From: CAZYQW01 sp964649825
Lineage (GTDB): Bacteria > Planctomycetota > B15-G4 > JADJEK01
NCBI GenBank assembly: GCA_964649825.1
Contig: CAZYQW010000083.1
Location: forward strand, 1 to 24,717
DNA: 24,717 nucleotides
Direction: 5' to 3'
The translations under genes were made by a program, and so were the position numbers. Position 1 is the stretch's first letter; every line of letters starts with the position of its first letter. Below the pieces are notes generated by a model, which was not told the DNA's origin, did not search any database, and worked only from the letters and a program-made list of their open reading frames with translations. Shown here in pieces: positions 7,308-15,326 of the stretch.

Positions 7308-9740
7308 ATGGTCACGAAAACGGATCTGAAGAACCGCCTCGCTGAACTCATGGAAGCCAACCCGGAGATCGGGCTTCTCACGCCGAACGCGATCCGCGTG
7401 TTGGAGAACCGGTACCTGAAGAAGGACCACAAGGGCAAGATCGTGGAGACGCCGCGCGAGATGTTCGAGCGGGTCGCGCGCCACGTCGCCGCGGTCGAGG
7501 AGAACCCGTCGCAGTGGTTCAAACCCTACTTCGACATGATGTGGTCCCTCAAGTTCGTGCCGAACTCTCCAACCATGATGAACGCCGGGCGCCCGCTCGG
7601 CATGCTCTCGGCGTGCTTCGTGCTGCCGCTCGAGGACTCCATCCCCGACATCATGGAGACGGCCCGTCAGATCGCGCTGGTCCAGCGCGCTGGCGGCGGC
7701 ACCGGCATCGACCTCTCGAAGCTGCGTCCCAAGGGTTCGATCGTCCGCTCCTCCGGCGGCACGACCGAGGGTCCCCTGTCGTTCCTGCGGATGCTCTCCG
7801 GCGTGACGAACGCGATCCAGCAGGGCGCGTTCCGTCGGGGCGCCAACATGGGGACGATACGGATCGATCACCCCGACGTCATCGACTTCATCCGCATCAA
7901 GGAAGACCTCTCCGAGGTCACGAACTACAACCTCTCGATCACGATGACCGATGCGTTCATGCATCAGTACATGAGCGATCCGGGCGCGCTCCACGTGGTC
8001 GTCAACCCGCACGACGGCATCAAGGGCTACTTGCGGCGGAGCGGGGAGGTCGACTACGCCGCGTTCGACCGCGATCTCGACCCCGGCGACCGCGCCGGTT
8101 TCTGGAAGATCGGCGAGCTGTTCGACCTGATCGTCGAGAAGGCGTGGCTGTCCGGCGAACCGGGTCTCATCTTCATCGACCGCGTGAACGAGTTCGGCCA
8201 GACTCCGAACGTCGGGCTGATGGCGACGACCAACCCGTGCGGCGAGCAGCCGCTGCTTCCGTACGAGGCGTGCAACCTCGGTTCGCTGAACCTCGCCAAG
8301 TTCGTGAACGAGGACGGCACGATCGACTACGACGAGATGGGCCAGACCGTCAAGACGGCGATCCGGTTCCTGGATGACGTGGTCGAGGCGAACAACTATC
8401 CGACCCCCGAGATCGACGCGATGTGCCGGGCGAACCGGAAGATCGGACTCGGAGTCATGGGCTGGGCCGACCTCCTCTTCAAGACGCGGATCGGGTACGA
8501 CACGGACGAGGCGCTGGAGCTCGCCGAGCAGCTCGGCGCCTTCATCCAGAAGACCGCTTGGGACGCGGACACCGAGCTCGCCGAGGAGAAGGGCTGCTTC
8601 GCCAACTGGAAGGGCTCGGTCTGGGACGTGAAGCACCACCGGAAGATGCGGAACGCGCACTGCGTCACGATCGCGCCGACCGGCACGATCTCGATCATCG
8701 CGGGCTGCTCGGGGGGCATCGAGCCGATCTTCTCGCTGTCGTTCATCCGTCAGGTCATGGGCGGCCAGACGCTGTACGAGGTGAACCCGTACTTCAAGGA
8801 CGAGCTCGAAGCGCTCGGGCTGGAAGAGGCCGCCGTCACCGCCGCGCTCGAACAGGCTTGCGAACAGGGTACGATCAGCCGCATCACGAACCTGCCGGAG
8901 GAGACGCGAAGCGTCTTCCGTTCGGCGCGGGACGTGGACCCGACCGCCCACGTGCGGATGCAGGCGGCCTGGCAGAAGCACACCGATGCGGCGGTCTCGA
9001 AGACGATCAACTTTCCGTCCGAAGCGTCGCCGGCCGCCGTGAAGGAGGCGTACCTGCTCGCGTTCGAGACCGGATGCAAGGGCATCACGGTCTACCGCGA
9101 CGGCAGCCGCCAGAACCAACCGATGGCTCTCAAGGGCGACAAGAGCCGCAAGGGCGCGGCCGCCGCGGCGCCAGCGCCGGTGAACGAGCCGAAGAAGATC
9201 GAGATCGCGCCGATCCGGCTGCCGGAAATCATGTCCGGTCTGCGGATCCGGCAGATCACGCCGTTCGGCAACATGCACGTGAAGATCTCGGTCGACCCGC
9301 GCACGGGATCGGAGCGCGAGGTGTTCGCGCAGCTCGGCAAGGGCGGCGACATCGCGACGTCCGACCTCGAGGCGATCTGCCGCATGATCTCGCTCTTCCT
9401 CCGCTGCAACGGTCCGCTCGAGCTCGCCGTGAAACAGCTCGACGGCATCGGCTCGAGCCTCTCGATTCCGAGCGCCGATGGCAGCGTCACGTCCCTCGCC
9501 GACGGGCTCGCCAAGGCGATCAACAAGTATCTCCGCGCCAAGGACAAGTTCGGGCTGAACGCGCTCCTGCTTGGCGAAGCAGACCTGAGCACGCTCGCCG
9601 AGGACGACGGCCACCGCGCCGGGAACGGCGGCCGCGCGAGCCAGACCGCGTTCAAGGTGAAGTGCCCCGAGTGCGAGGGCGTCCTCACCTTCGAGGAGGG
9701 CTGCGTGAAGTGCGTCGGCTGCGGCTACTCGCAGTGCTGA
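7308..9740 (+). CDS. nrdJ: Adenosylcobalamin-dependent (class II) ribonucleotide reductase
   Basis: The 810-aa enzyme makes deoxyribonucleotides from ribonucleotides using coenzyme B12 as radical source, without oxygen. The core is clear: VPNSPTMMNAGRPLG near 84-98, and C103, which pairs with C322 as the redox couple. NPCGE (N309, C311 thiyl, E313) and ACNLGSLNL follow; the 11-residue gap from C311 to C322 matches Thermotoga NrdJ. PTGTISIIAGCSGGIEP is the phosphate-binding loop. A TSCPD-type region lies at about 640-720. The C-terminus has CPEC...CVKCVGCGYSQC (C786, C789, C799, C802, C805, C810), a zinc/shuttle cysteine tail. The N-terminus lacks an ATP-cone. ATG 7308 follows a run of eight G at 7298-7305. 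It ends before a strong hairpin. Confidence 0.97.
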   Translation: MVTKTDLKNRLAELMEANPEIGLLTPNAIRVLENRYLKKDHKGKIVETPREMFERVARHVAAVEENPSQWFKPYFDMMWSLKFVPNSPTMMNAGRPLGMLSACFVLPLEDSIPDIMETARQIALVQRAGGGTGIDLSKLRPKGSIVRSSGGTTEGPLSFLRMLSGVTNAIQQGAFRRGANMGTIRIDHPDVIDFIRIKEDLSEVTNYNLSITMTDAFMHQYMSDPGALHVVVNPHDGIKGYLRRSGEVDYAAFDRDLDPGDRAGFWKIGELFDLIVEKAWLSGEPGLIFIDRVNEFGQTPNVGLMATTNPCGEQPLLPYEACNLGSLNLAKFVNEDGTIDYDEMGQTVKTAIRFLDDVVEANNYPTPEIDAMCRANRKIGLGVMGWADLLFKTRIGYDTDEALELAEQLGAFIQKTAWDADTELAEEKGCFANWKGSVWDVKHHRKMRNAHCVTIAPTGTISIIAGCSGGIEPIFSLSFIRQVMGGQTLYEVNPYFKDELEALGLEEAAVTAALEQACEQGTISRITNLPEETRSVFRSARDVDPTAHVRMQAAWQKHTDAAVSKTINFPSEASPAAVKEAYLLAFETGCKGITVYRDGSRQNQPMALKGDKSRKGAAAAAPAPVNEPKKIEIAPIRLPEIMSGLRIRQITPFGNMHVKISVDPRTGSEREVFAQLGKGGDIATSDLEAICRMISLFLRCNGPLELAVKQLDGIGSSLSIPSADGSVTSLADGLAKAINKYLRAKDKFGLNALLLGEADLSTLAEDDGHRAGNGGRASQTAFKVKCPECEGVLTFEEGCVKCVGCGYSQC

Positions 9741-9778
9741 CCGGCGGACGTTCGTTCGCGCGATCGTCCGCTCACGAG

Positions 9779-9816
9779 AAGACCGCCGGTCCCGAACGTT
9801 CGGGGCCGGCGGTCTT
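9779..9816. terminator. Bidirectional hairpin between nrdJ and the lipoprotein gene
   Basis: An 18-bp stem (9779-9796 with 9799-9816, one G-U pair) closes on a 2-nt loop, or a slightly larger one with the central pairs open. It lies 38 bp after the nrdJ stop and 41 bp before the end of the convergent gene. The stem starts AAGACC and ends GGTCTT but no long T-run follows, so it may act with Rho or as a processing barrier. Confidence 0.7.
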
Positions 9817-9857
9817 CGCCGTCGTCGCGATGGAGAGCGGGATCGCCGCCCGATCGC

Positions 9858-10697
9858 TCAACGGCGGAACTCGACCACCTCGATCGCGACCTGGAGGTCC
9901 CCGCCGCCCGCGTCGGTCTTGGACTGGACGATCTCGCCCGGGACGTCGTCGCTCATCCAGGTGATGCTGGTCGAATCGATCCCTCCGCCACGAATCCGTG
10001 TCTTCGTCACCTTGCAGTCGACGCTCTTGCCGCCGATGCTCAACGTCTCGTCCGGCAGTTCGACCGTCTCGACGTCGTAGTCGGAGGTCTGCTGCGCCTC
10101 GCCGGTCAGGTCGGGGAGAAGACGTGCCTCGTAGGCCCGGCTCGCGCTGACCACCTGACCGTTCATCAGGGTGCGTCGCTCGAACAGGAGCAGGTCGTCG
10201 TCCGCCTCGACGACTTCGGTGCTCATCTCGACGCCGCCCTGCATGCGGGTCCGGACGTACCATCCGACCGTCGCGTCGGTCCATCCCCAGCGCACCGAGC
10301 CCGTCTGGACGTCCTCGCGCCGGTTCGCGATCTGCGCCTCCATCGACCCGCCCGCGGACGACGCGCCGCCGGCGGACGACCCTGCACCCATTCCCGCCGC
10401 GGCACCATCGTCACCTGACGCGTCGGACCCGCTCGACCCGCTGGCCGTCATCGAGCCCGACGACGACGAGCCGCTGGAGGTGGAGGTCGACGAGCTCGAT
10501 CCCCCGCCGCCGGCCATCGCGGTCGTGCTCTCCCCACCCGAGCCGCCCGAGCCGGTGCCTTCGGCTTCGCTCTCGCCGTTCAGCCGAGCCATGGTGTTTC
10601 GAGTTGCGGTCTGAAAGCTCTCGCAACCGGTCGCGCCGAGGAGGGCGATCAGGGCCAGAGTCGCGGGCGTGATCGATCGGTGAGTCGAACGGAACAT
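9858..10697 (-). CDS. Ser/Gly-rich putative lipoprotein with beta-rich C-terminal domain
   Basis: The product has about 279 aa. The signal sequence has basic residues (R3, H6, R7), a hydrophobic core ATLALIALLG and a weak lipobox ATGC ending at C25, so lipid anchoring is likely but not certain. Residues about 40-118 are low complexity, almost only Ser, Gly, Ala and Thr, and look like a flexible linker. The remaining ~160 residues (from about SMEAQIANRREDVQTGSVRWGW) are beta-rich and not a family I recognise. ATG 10697 is preferred because it gives a normal signal length; ATG 10709 in the same frame is possible, and neither has a clear ribosome binding site. Convergent with nrdJ across a hairpin; downstream of the glycosyltransferase on the same strand, about 200 bp away. 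Confidence 0.75.
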   Translation of the reverse strand: MFRSTHRSITPATLALIALLGATGCESFQTATRNTMARLNGESEAEGTGSGGSGGESTTAMAGGGGSSSSTSTSSGSSSSGSMTASGSSGSDASGDDGAAAGMGAGSSAGGASSAGGSMEAQIANRREDVQTGSVRWGWTDATVGWYVRTRMQGGVEMSTEVVEADDDLLLFERRTLMNGQVVSASRAYEARLLPDLTGEAQQTSDYDVETVELPDETLSIGGKSVDCKVTKTRIRGGGIDSTSITWMSDDVPGEIVQSKTDAGGGDLQVAIEVVEFRR

Positions 10698-10899
10698 GGT
10701 CGGGGTCATCCCAGGCTGGAGGAAACGTAACGAACGAGCCGACACCAAGATCCGCTCCGCGCCGCGGATGTTCCGCACGAAATCCAGGAATCCCGCAAAT
10801 CATGCCAACGGGACGGCGAGTTCGCGTCCAAGACGTACCGCGCTCGCGCGTGCCGCCCCGCGCCGTCGTCCGAGGCGTCGCCCCGGTCGTTCGCGACGG

Positions 10900-12396
10900 T
10901 CACCGCGCGAGGGGCCCCACGTCGAAGACGTACACCTTCCCGCACGCCTCGGTCTCCACGACTTCGTGCGGGAACCGCTTGGCGAGCAGCGCGAACACCT
11001 TGTCGTGCGAATGCGGCGCGAACTCCTTCTCCGGGATCACGACCTTGCAGCGCGCGCGGATCGCGTCGGGCGAGAACATCGCCAGCAGGTCGTCCGTCCA
11101 CGATCCGTGCAGCGGCCGCCGCACGTAGTACTGGAGCGCGTTGTTCGCCCACTCGCAGGTGCCGACCTTGTCGGTCGGCTCCGTGTGCTCGTTGATCACG
11201 GTGGCGAGCACCTCGAAGTAGTCGCTCTCGAGCGCCTCGAAGCGTTGGTGGGTCCGCCAGCCGCCATGCGCGGCGATCGCGAGTGCGGCGACCGTCAGGG
11301 CGGCCGCCGCCGGGCGCGGGCTGGGGAGGAGCCGGCGCGCGAGCCAGACCGCGCCCGCGCCGGCGAGGCAGAGCATCCCGGGGGCCATCGTGGTGTTCCA
11401 GAAGTCGTGCCGCGCCGCGCCCTCCACGAAGATCAGCACGTCGGCGAGCCCGACGACCAGGATCGATGCCGCCGCGACGGGGCGGCGCGCCGACCGGATC
11501 CGGAACAGCCCGACGATCGCGAGCAGGACGACGGGCCACGTGTAGAGGAGGACCAGATTGCTCCCGATCGCCTCGAACGCGCGTCCCGCTCCGCCGAGGT
11601 GGTCGAGCCCGCCCCACGTCCGCCACCAGAACGCGTGGACGAGGCTGCCTCCCTGACCCCCGCTCGCCGCTCCGGTCGCCCATGCGACGTGGAGGACGTG
11701 GAGCGCCGGTACGATCGCCGCGTTCGCCGCGACCAGGGCCGCCTCGCCAAACCGCCGCAGCCGGAGGAAGTGGAGGAAGATCATCCCCGCCGTGTTGATC
11801 CCGGGCCAGTCGTTCGCGGCGGCGAGCAGCAAAGCGAGGAGCATCAGCGCGAACGTCCCTCGACTCGGTCGATCGAGGTAGCGCAGGTGGAGCGCGAAAC
11901 CCGTCGCCGCACACGCCATCAGAACCGGGCCGTTCTGGCAGACGAACGCGGCGTAGAACGCGGTCACCGGGATGCACGCACCGAGCACGGTCGCGAAGAA
12001 TGCCGCCCCGCGCCCGAACAGCCGCCGCGTGATCGCGAAGATCGCGAGCAGCTCGACGAGCGACGCGACGATCGGCACGATCCGCGCGCTCCATTCATGG
12101 ACGCCGAAGACGTGGAAGCTGACCGAGAGGAGGAGCGGGAAGAAGGACGGATGGTGCAGGTAGAACCGCCACTCGCCGTCCGCCGGCGGAGTGAAGCTCG
12201 TCGACGGCGCGAAGCGGAGCTCCTCGTAGCCGTGCTCCACGTAGTTCCGCGCCATGACCGCGAAGAACGCGTCGAGCTGCTGCCAGCCCTCGTCGTTGAA
12301 CGGCTCCGCCACGTTGCCGAGGCGGAGCCCGAGCGCCACCGGCAGGATGAGCAGCAGCAGCAACCACTCGCGACGTGACGTTGCGGTCGATTCCAT
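10900..12396 (-). CDS. GT-C type integral membrane glycosyltransferase (ArnT/PMT-like)
   Basis: The product has about 498 aa. Roughly ten hydrophobic helices run from residue 10 (WLLLLLILPVALGLRL) to about 375, followed by a soluble tail of about 115 residues. Just after the first helix is EPFNDEGWQQLDAF, whose acidic pair in the first periplasmic loop matches the catalytic Asp-Glu region of GT-C enzymes that use lipid-linked sugars. A LHHPSFFPLLLSVSF segment opens the next part. The likely role is moving a sugar from a polyprenyl-phosphate donor to an envelope acceptor; donor and acceptor are unknown. ATG 12396 is chosen over an upstream in-frame ATG because it starts directly before the first helix. 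A TACTCT (-10-like) lies upstream at 12455-12460 on the coding strand. Confidence 0.8.
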   Translation of the reverse strand: MESTATSRREWLLLLLILPVALGLRLGNVAEPFNDEGWQQLDAFFAVMARNYVEHGYEELRFAPSTSFTPPADGEWRFYLHHPSFFPLLLSVSFHVFGVHEWSARIVPIVASLVELLAIFAITRRLFGRGAAFFATVLGACIPVTAFYAAFVCQNGPVLMACAATGFALHLRYLDRPSRGTFALMLLALLLAAANDWPGINTAGMIFLHFLRLRRFGEAALVAANAAIVPALHVLHVAWATGAASGGQGGSLVHAFWWRTWGGLDHLGGAGRAFEAIGSNLVLLYTWPVVLLAIVGLFRIRSARRPVAAASILVVGLADVLIFVEGAARHDFWNTTMAPGMLCLAGAGAVWLARRLLPSPRPAAAALTVAALAIAAHGGWRTHQRFEALESDYFEVLATVINEHTEPTDKVGTCEWANNALQYYVRRPLHGSWTDDLLAMFSPDAIRARCKVVIPEKEFAPHSHDKVFALLAKRFPHEVVETEACGKVYVFDVGPLAR

Positions 12397-12597
12397 GAGC
12401 GTGAGGTGGCGACGTCGATCCGGCACGAGCGGCAATGACCGAGCCCATTACCGAAGAGTAGCGACGTTACCCAGTCGCCATGCGAACGCGACTCGGAATC
12501 TCCCTCCCCGCTTCCCCAGCGGGAACGACACTTGCTTGACCCACTTGGTCGATCTCGATGAAGTCGGGCGGCGACGGCCGCGCCCGTGGAGAACCAC
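12397..12597. promoter_or_regulatory. Divergent intergenic region (glycosyltransferase / cytochrome)
   Basis: The 201-bp gap holds a TACTCT toward the glycosyltransferase (12455-12460, minus strand). Toward the cytochrome it holds TTGACC at 12536-12541, which forms an imperfect inverted repeat with GGTCGA a few bases later. A matching -10 for TTGACC is not convincing. GGAGA at 12588-12592 is the ribosome binding site that selects ATG 12598. Confidence 0.35.
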
Positions 12598-15207
12598 ATG
12601 ACCCTGCGATTCTTGCTCCTGCTCGGCGAAGCGATCCTCATGGCCCTCGCGGTCAGCCGCCCCGTGGTCGCGAGGCAGGACGAACGTGGGGTCACCCTTC
12701 AGCCCGCGAAGCTGATCCCGGTCGGTGCCGCGCCGGCGGATGCGGAACCCGGCGTGAACCACCTCGACGAAGTGATGACGAGCCGCTTCTGCGCCGATTG
12801 CCATCCAGCAATCTACGCCGAGCACGAGATGAACACGCACGGCCGGGCGTTCACCGACGCCGAGGTCCGCCTGGCGACCGGACGCTTCGACCACGGCGAC
12901 TGCATCCGCTGCCACACGCCCCGCCCGATCTTCGAGACCGGGATCGGCCAGAATCCCCTCCGCCGTCACCACAACCTGGAGGAAGGGAACACGTGCATGA
13001 CCTGCCACTGGCGGGAGGAGTACGACTATTCGAACTTCCACGGTGGCAAGGAGTGCGTGGGCGCGTTCGATCCTCGCGTCGGCGAGGTCGAGGCCTGCGC
13101 GTCGTGCCACCGCAACCACGGCACTCCCTACCAATGGGAGAAGGCGCCGACTGGGAAGCTCGCGGGAAGGACCTGCATCGATTGCCACATGGCGAAGGTG
13201 CGCCGCCCGGTCGCGGTCGGCGAGGAGCCGCGCCGCGTCGCGAGCCACGTCTTCCCCGGCGCGCGGAGCTCGAGCCAACTGCAGCGGGCCTACCAGTACA
13301 CGGCCGAGCTCGACGGCAACGAGGCCGTGGTGACGATCACCAATCGTGGCACCGGGCACCACTTCCCGACCGAGCTGAAGCAGCGGTCGGTCGAGTCGCT
13401 CGTGATCGTGCTGGACGAAGACGGCGACGAGGTGTCGCGCTCGCGCATGGTCTTCCGCGACCCGTACAAGCGGCCCTACGGGCTGACCCTCCCCGTCAAC
13501 ACGCAGATCCCCCCCGGTCAGACGCGCGAGCATCGCGTCCCGATCAAGGTGTCCGGCGGCACCGTGGTGACCGAGCTGCACTTCAAGCAGTACTTTCCGA
13601 TCGAGGACCACCATCCGGACCTCGCGCGCCTCCTCGAGACGCGGACGCTTCTATTCGCCGGGATCACGCCGTCGGACAAGCCGATCGAGTCGGCCCCCGA
13701 CGTCCGCGTCGTCACGCCCGAGTCGGTGGCGGTCGACGTCGCGAGCCCGGCGAACCTCGTCGACTTCGCCCATCCGTCGATCGGCACCGTCGAGATCTCG
13801 ATCCCCGACGGCGACGACGAGGCGACGATCGCACGCTTGATCGAGATGTTCCAGTTCCCGGTGCCGGAGGGGAACCGGCTCGCGCAGCAACGGCTCGTGG
13901 AGATCGGCGCCCCCGCGATCCCGCCGCTCATCGTCGCGCTCGGGTCGTGGGACAACAAGACGTGGAACCAGGCGATGGGCGTGCTCGGAAAGCTCGGCGA
14001 CGAGTCGCTGCCGGCGCTGCTCGCGGCGATCGACCACGAGCAGCTCTACGTCCGCGCGCACGCGCGCGAGATGCTGACGCGCGTGGGATGGCTCGGCAAC
14101 GACGACGCCGCCGTGCAATCGCTGATCGATGCCCTTGGAGCGAAGAACGCGGTCGACCGCGAGAGCGCGGCGCGGGCGCTCGGCGCGCTCGACCTGTCGG
14201 TCGCGATCCCCGACCTCCGCGGGCGTCTGTCCGATCGCGACCCGGACGTCGTCCGGGCGGCCGCCCTCAGCCTGGCGAGGCTCGGCGACAGGGACGGAAT
14301 CGACGCGATCGAGCAGGCGATGGGGCTCGCGACGTTCCCCGAGACGCGCTGCGACCTCGCGTTCGCGTTGGCGCAGCTCGGCTCGCCCGCCGGCGTTCCG
14401 GTGCTGCTCTCCGGGTTGAACTACAAGGACGACCTCGTACGCGAGGCGTACTTCGAGGCGTTCTTCGCCGTGACCGGCGTCCATCTCGGCTACGACCCGT
14501 ACCTGCCGTACGCCGATCGGCTCGCCGCGGTGTCGGACCTCACCGCATGGTGGGCGGCCAAGGGCGGCGCCGACGCGTTGCGGCGCGGCCCGCGCACGGG
14601 GTCGCGGACCAACGCACGCGCGTGGTTGCTGGTCGAGCAGCTTGCTGGCGGCGATGGCACGGTCGCGGGCGGCGATGACGAATCGATCATGGAGGAGCTC
14701 GAGTCCATGGGCCTCGACGCGGTCCCCGCGCTGCTCAAGGGCCTGAAGTTTCCGAGCGGGTTCGCCGACAAACGCACCCGGATCTGCGAGGCGCTCGGAC
14801 GCGTCGGTTCGCCGGACTCCGCGCCCGCGTTGAGCGCGACGCTCCGCGATCCGGTGATCGCGGTCGCCGCGTGGGCATGCTGGGCACTCGAATCGGTCGC
14901 CGACAAGGAGACGCTGCCGGCGCTCGCGCGCTACCAGGACCGTCTCCGCACGCTCGCCGCGCGCGGCCAGATCCCTGTGTTCCTCGGCTCGGCCGACCAC
15001 CTCGTCGCGCAAGCGGCGCGGACGCGGCTCCTGGTCGGCGACCCGAACGCGAGGCAGGACCTGGTCCGCATCCTCCTCTCCGACGACCCGCTGGCGCGCA
15101 CCGTCGCGATCGAGGCCCTCGAGGAGAAGTTCGACGAGCGCCGCGGCTACGACCCCGAGGCGGCACCCGAGGAGCGGCGCGCGGCGGCGATGGAGTGGAC
15201 GAAGTAA
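12598..15207 (+). CDS. Pentaheme cytochrome c fused to HEAT repeats
   Basis: The product has 869 aa. A signal peptide (about 1-26) leads to an N-terminal region with five CxxCH haem sites: CADCH (about 65), CIRCH (102), CMTCH (133), CASCH (167) and CIDCH (193). Residues about 205-350 form a beta-sandwich of the kind found after multihaem segments (NRGTGHHFPTELKQR). From about 420 to 840 come PBS-lyase/HEAT-like repeats, for example LPALLAAIDHEQLYVRAHAREML and IPDLRGRLSDRDPDVVRAAALSLARLG. It should be a periplasmic electron carrier with a protein-docking solenoid. ATG 12598 is preferred over GTG 12586 because GGAGA lies 5 nt before it and the signal peptide then starts normally. Convergent with the ApbE fusion. 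The electron partner is not known. Confidence 0.9.
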   Translation: MTLRFLLLLGEAILMALAVSRPVVARQDERGVTLQPAKLIPVGAAPADAEPGVNHLDEVMTSRFCADCHPAIYAEHEMNTHGRAFTDAEVRLATGRFDHGDCIRCHTPRPIFETGIGQNPLRRHHNLEEGNTCMTCHWREEYDYSNFHGGKECVGAFDPRVGEVEACASCHRNHGTPYQWEKAPTGKLAGRTCIDCHMAKVRRPVAVGEEPRRVASHVFPGARSSSQLQRAYQYTAELDGNEAVVTITNRGTGHHFPTELKQRSVESLVIVLDEDGDEVSRSRMVFRDPYKRPYGLTLPVNTQIPPGQTREHRVPIKVSGGTVVTELHFKQYFPIEDHHPDLARLLETRTLLFAGITPSDKPIESAPDVRVVTPESVAVDVASPANLVDFAHPSIGTVEISIPDGDDEATIARLIEMFQFPVPEGNRLAQQRLVEIGAPAIPPLIVALGSWDNKTWNQAMGVLGKLGDESLPALLAAIDHEQLYVRAHAREMLTRVGWLGNDDAAVQSLIDALGAKNAVDRESAARALGALDLSVAIPDLRGRLSDRDPDVVRAAALSLARLGDRDGIDAIEQAMGLATFPETRCDLAFALAQLGSPAGVPVLLSGLNYKDDLVREAYFEAFFAVTGVHLGYDPYLPYADRLAAVSDLTAWWAAKGGADALRRGPRTGSRTNARAWLLVEQLAGGDGTVAGGDDESIMEELESMGLDAVPALLKGLKFPSGFADKRTRICEALGRVGSPDSAPALSATLRDPVIAVAAWACWALESVADKETLPALARYQDRLRTLAARGQIPVFLGSADHLVAQAARTRLLVGDPNARQDLVRILLSDDPLARTVAIEALEEKFDERRGYDPEAAPEERRAAAMEWTK

Positions 15208-15212
15208 GGGTT

Positions 15213-15242
15213 CGCACGAGGACCACCACCCCGTTTCGTGCG
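15213..15242. terminator. Weak hairpin after the cytochrome gene
   Basis: CGCACGA (15213-15219) and TCGTGCG (15236-15242) form a 7-bp perfect stem with a 16-nt loop, just after the cytochrome stop codon. There is no T-run. It could end transcription in the 119-bp gap between the two convergent genes. Confidence 0.35.
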
Positions 15243-15326
15243 GCCCTCTCCGCCCCTGGCTGCGCAGCTCCTTCTTGGGCCCCGTCGGGACGGCGACACC
15301 GCCGCACCCCGGGACCCGACGTTCCG

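Noticed and set aside
6943..7345. Small ORFs in the iscS-nrdJ intergenic region
   Set aside because: They overlap the promoter and regulatory sites, have no ribosome binding site and no recognisable protein character.
7140..9614. 824-aa minus-strand ORF opposite nrdJ
   Set aside because: It mirrors nrdJ in a GC-rich genome and shows no domain; the plus-strand product is an unmistakable reductase.
10330..10580. Ser/Gly tract as a CRISPR or phase-variable tandem repeat
   Set aside because: The DNA has no regular repeat unit or spacers; it is irregular low-complexity coding sequence.
12558..14678. 706-aa plus-strand ORF in another frame of the cytochrome gene
   Set aside because: It is an Arg/Pro/Gly-rich shadow frame with no CxxCH motifs; the true frame has five haem sites and a signal peptide.
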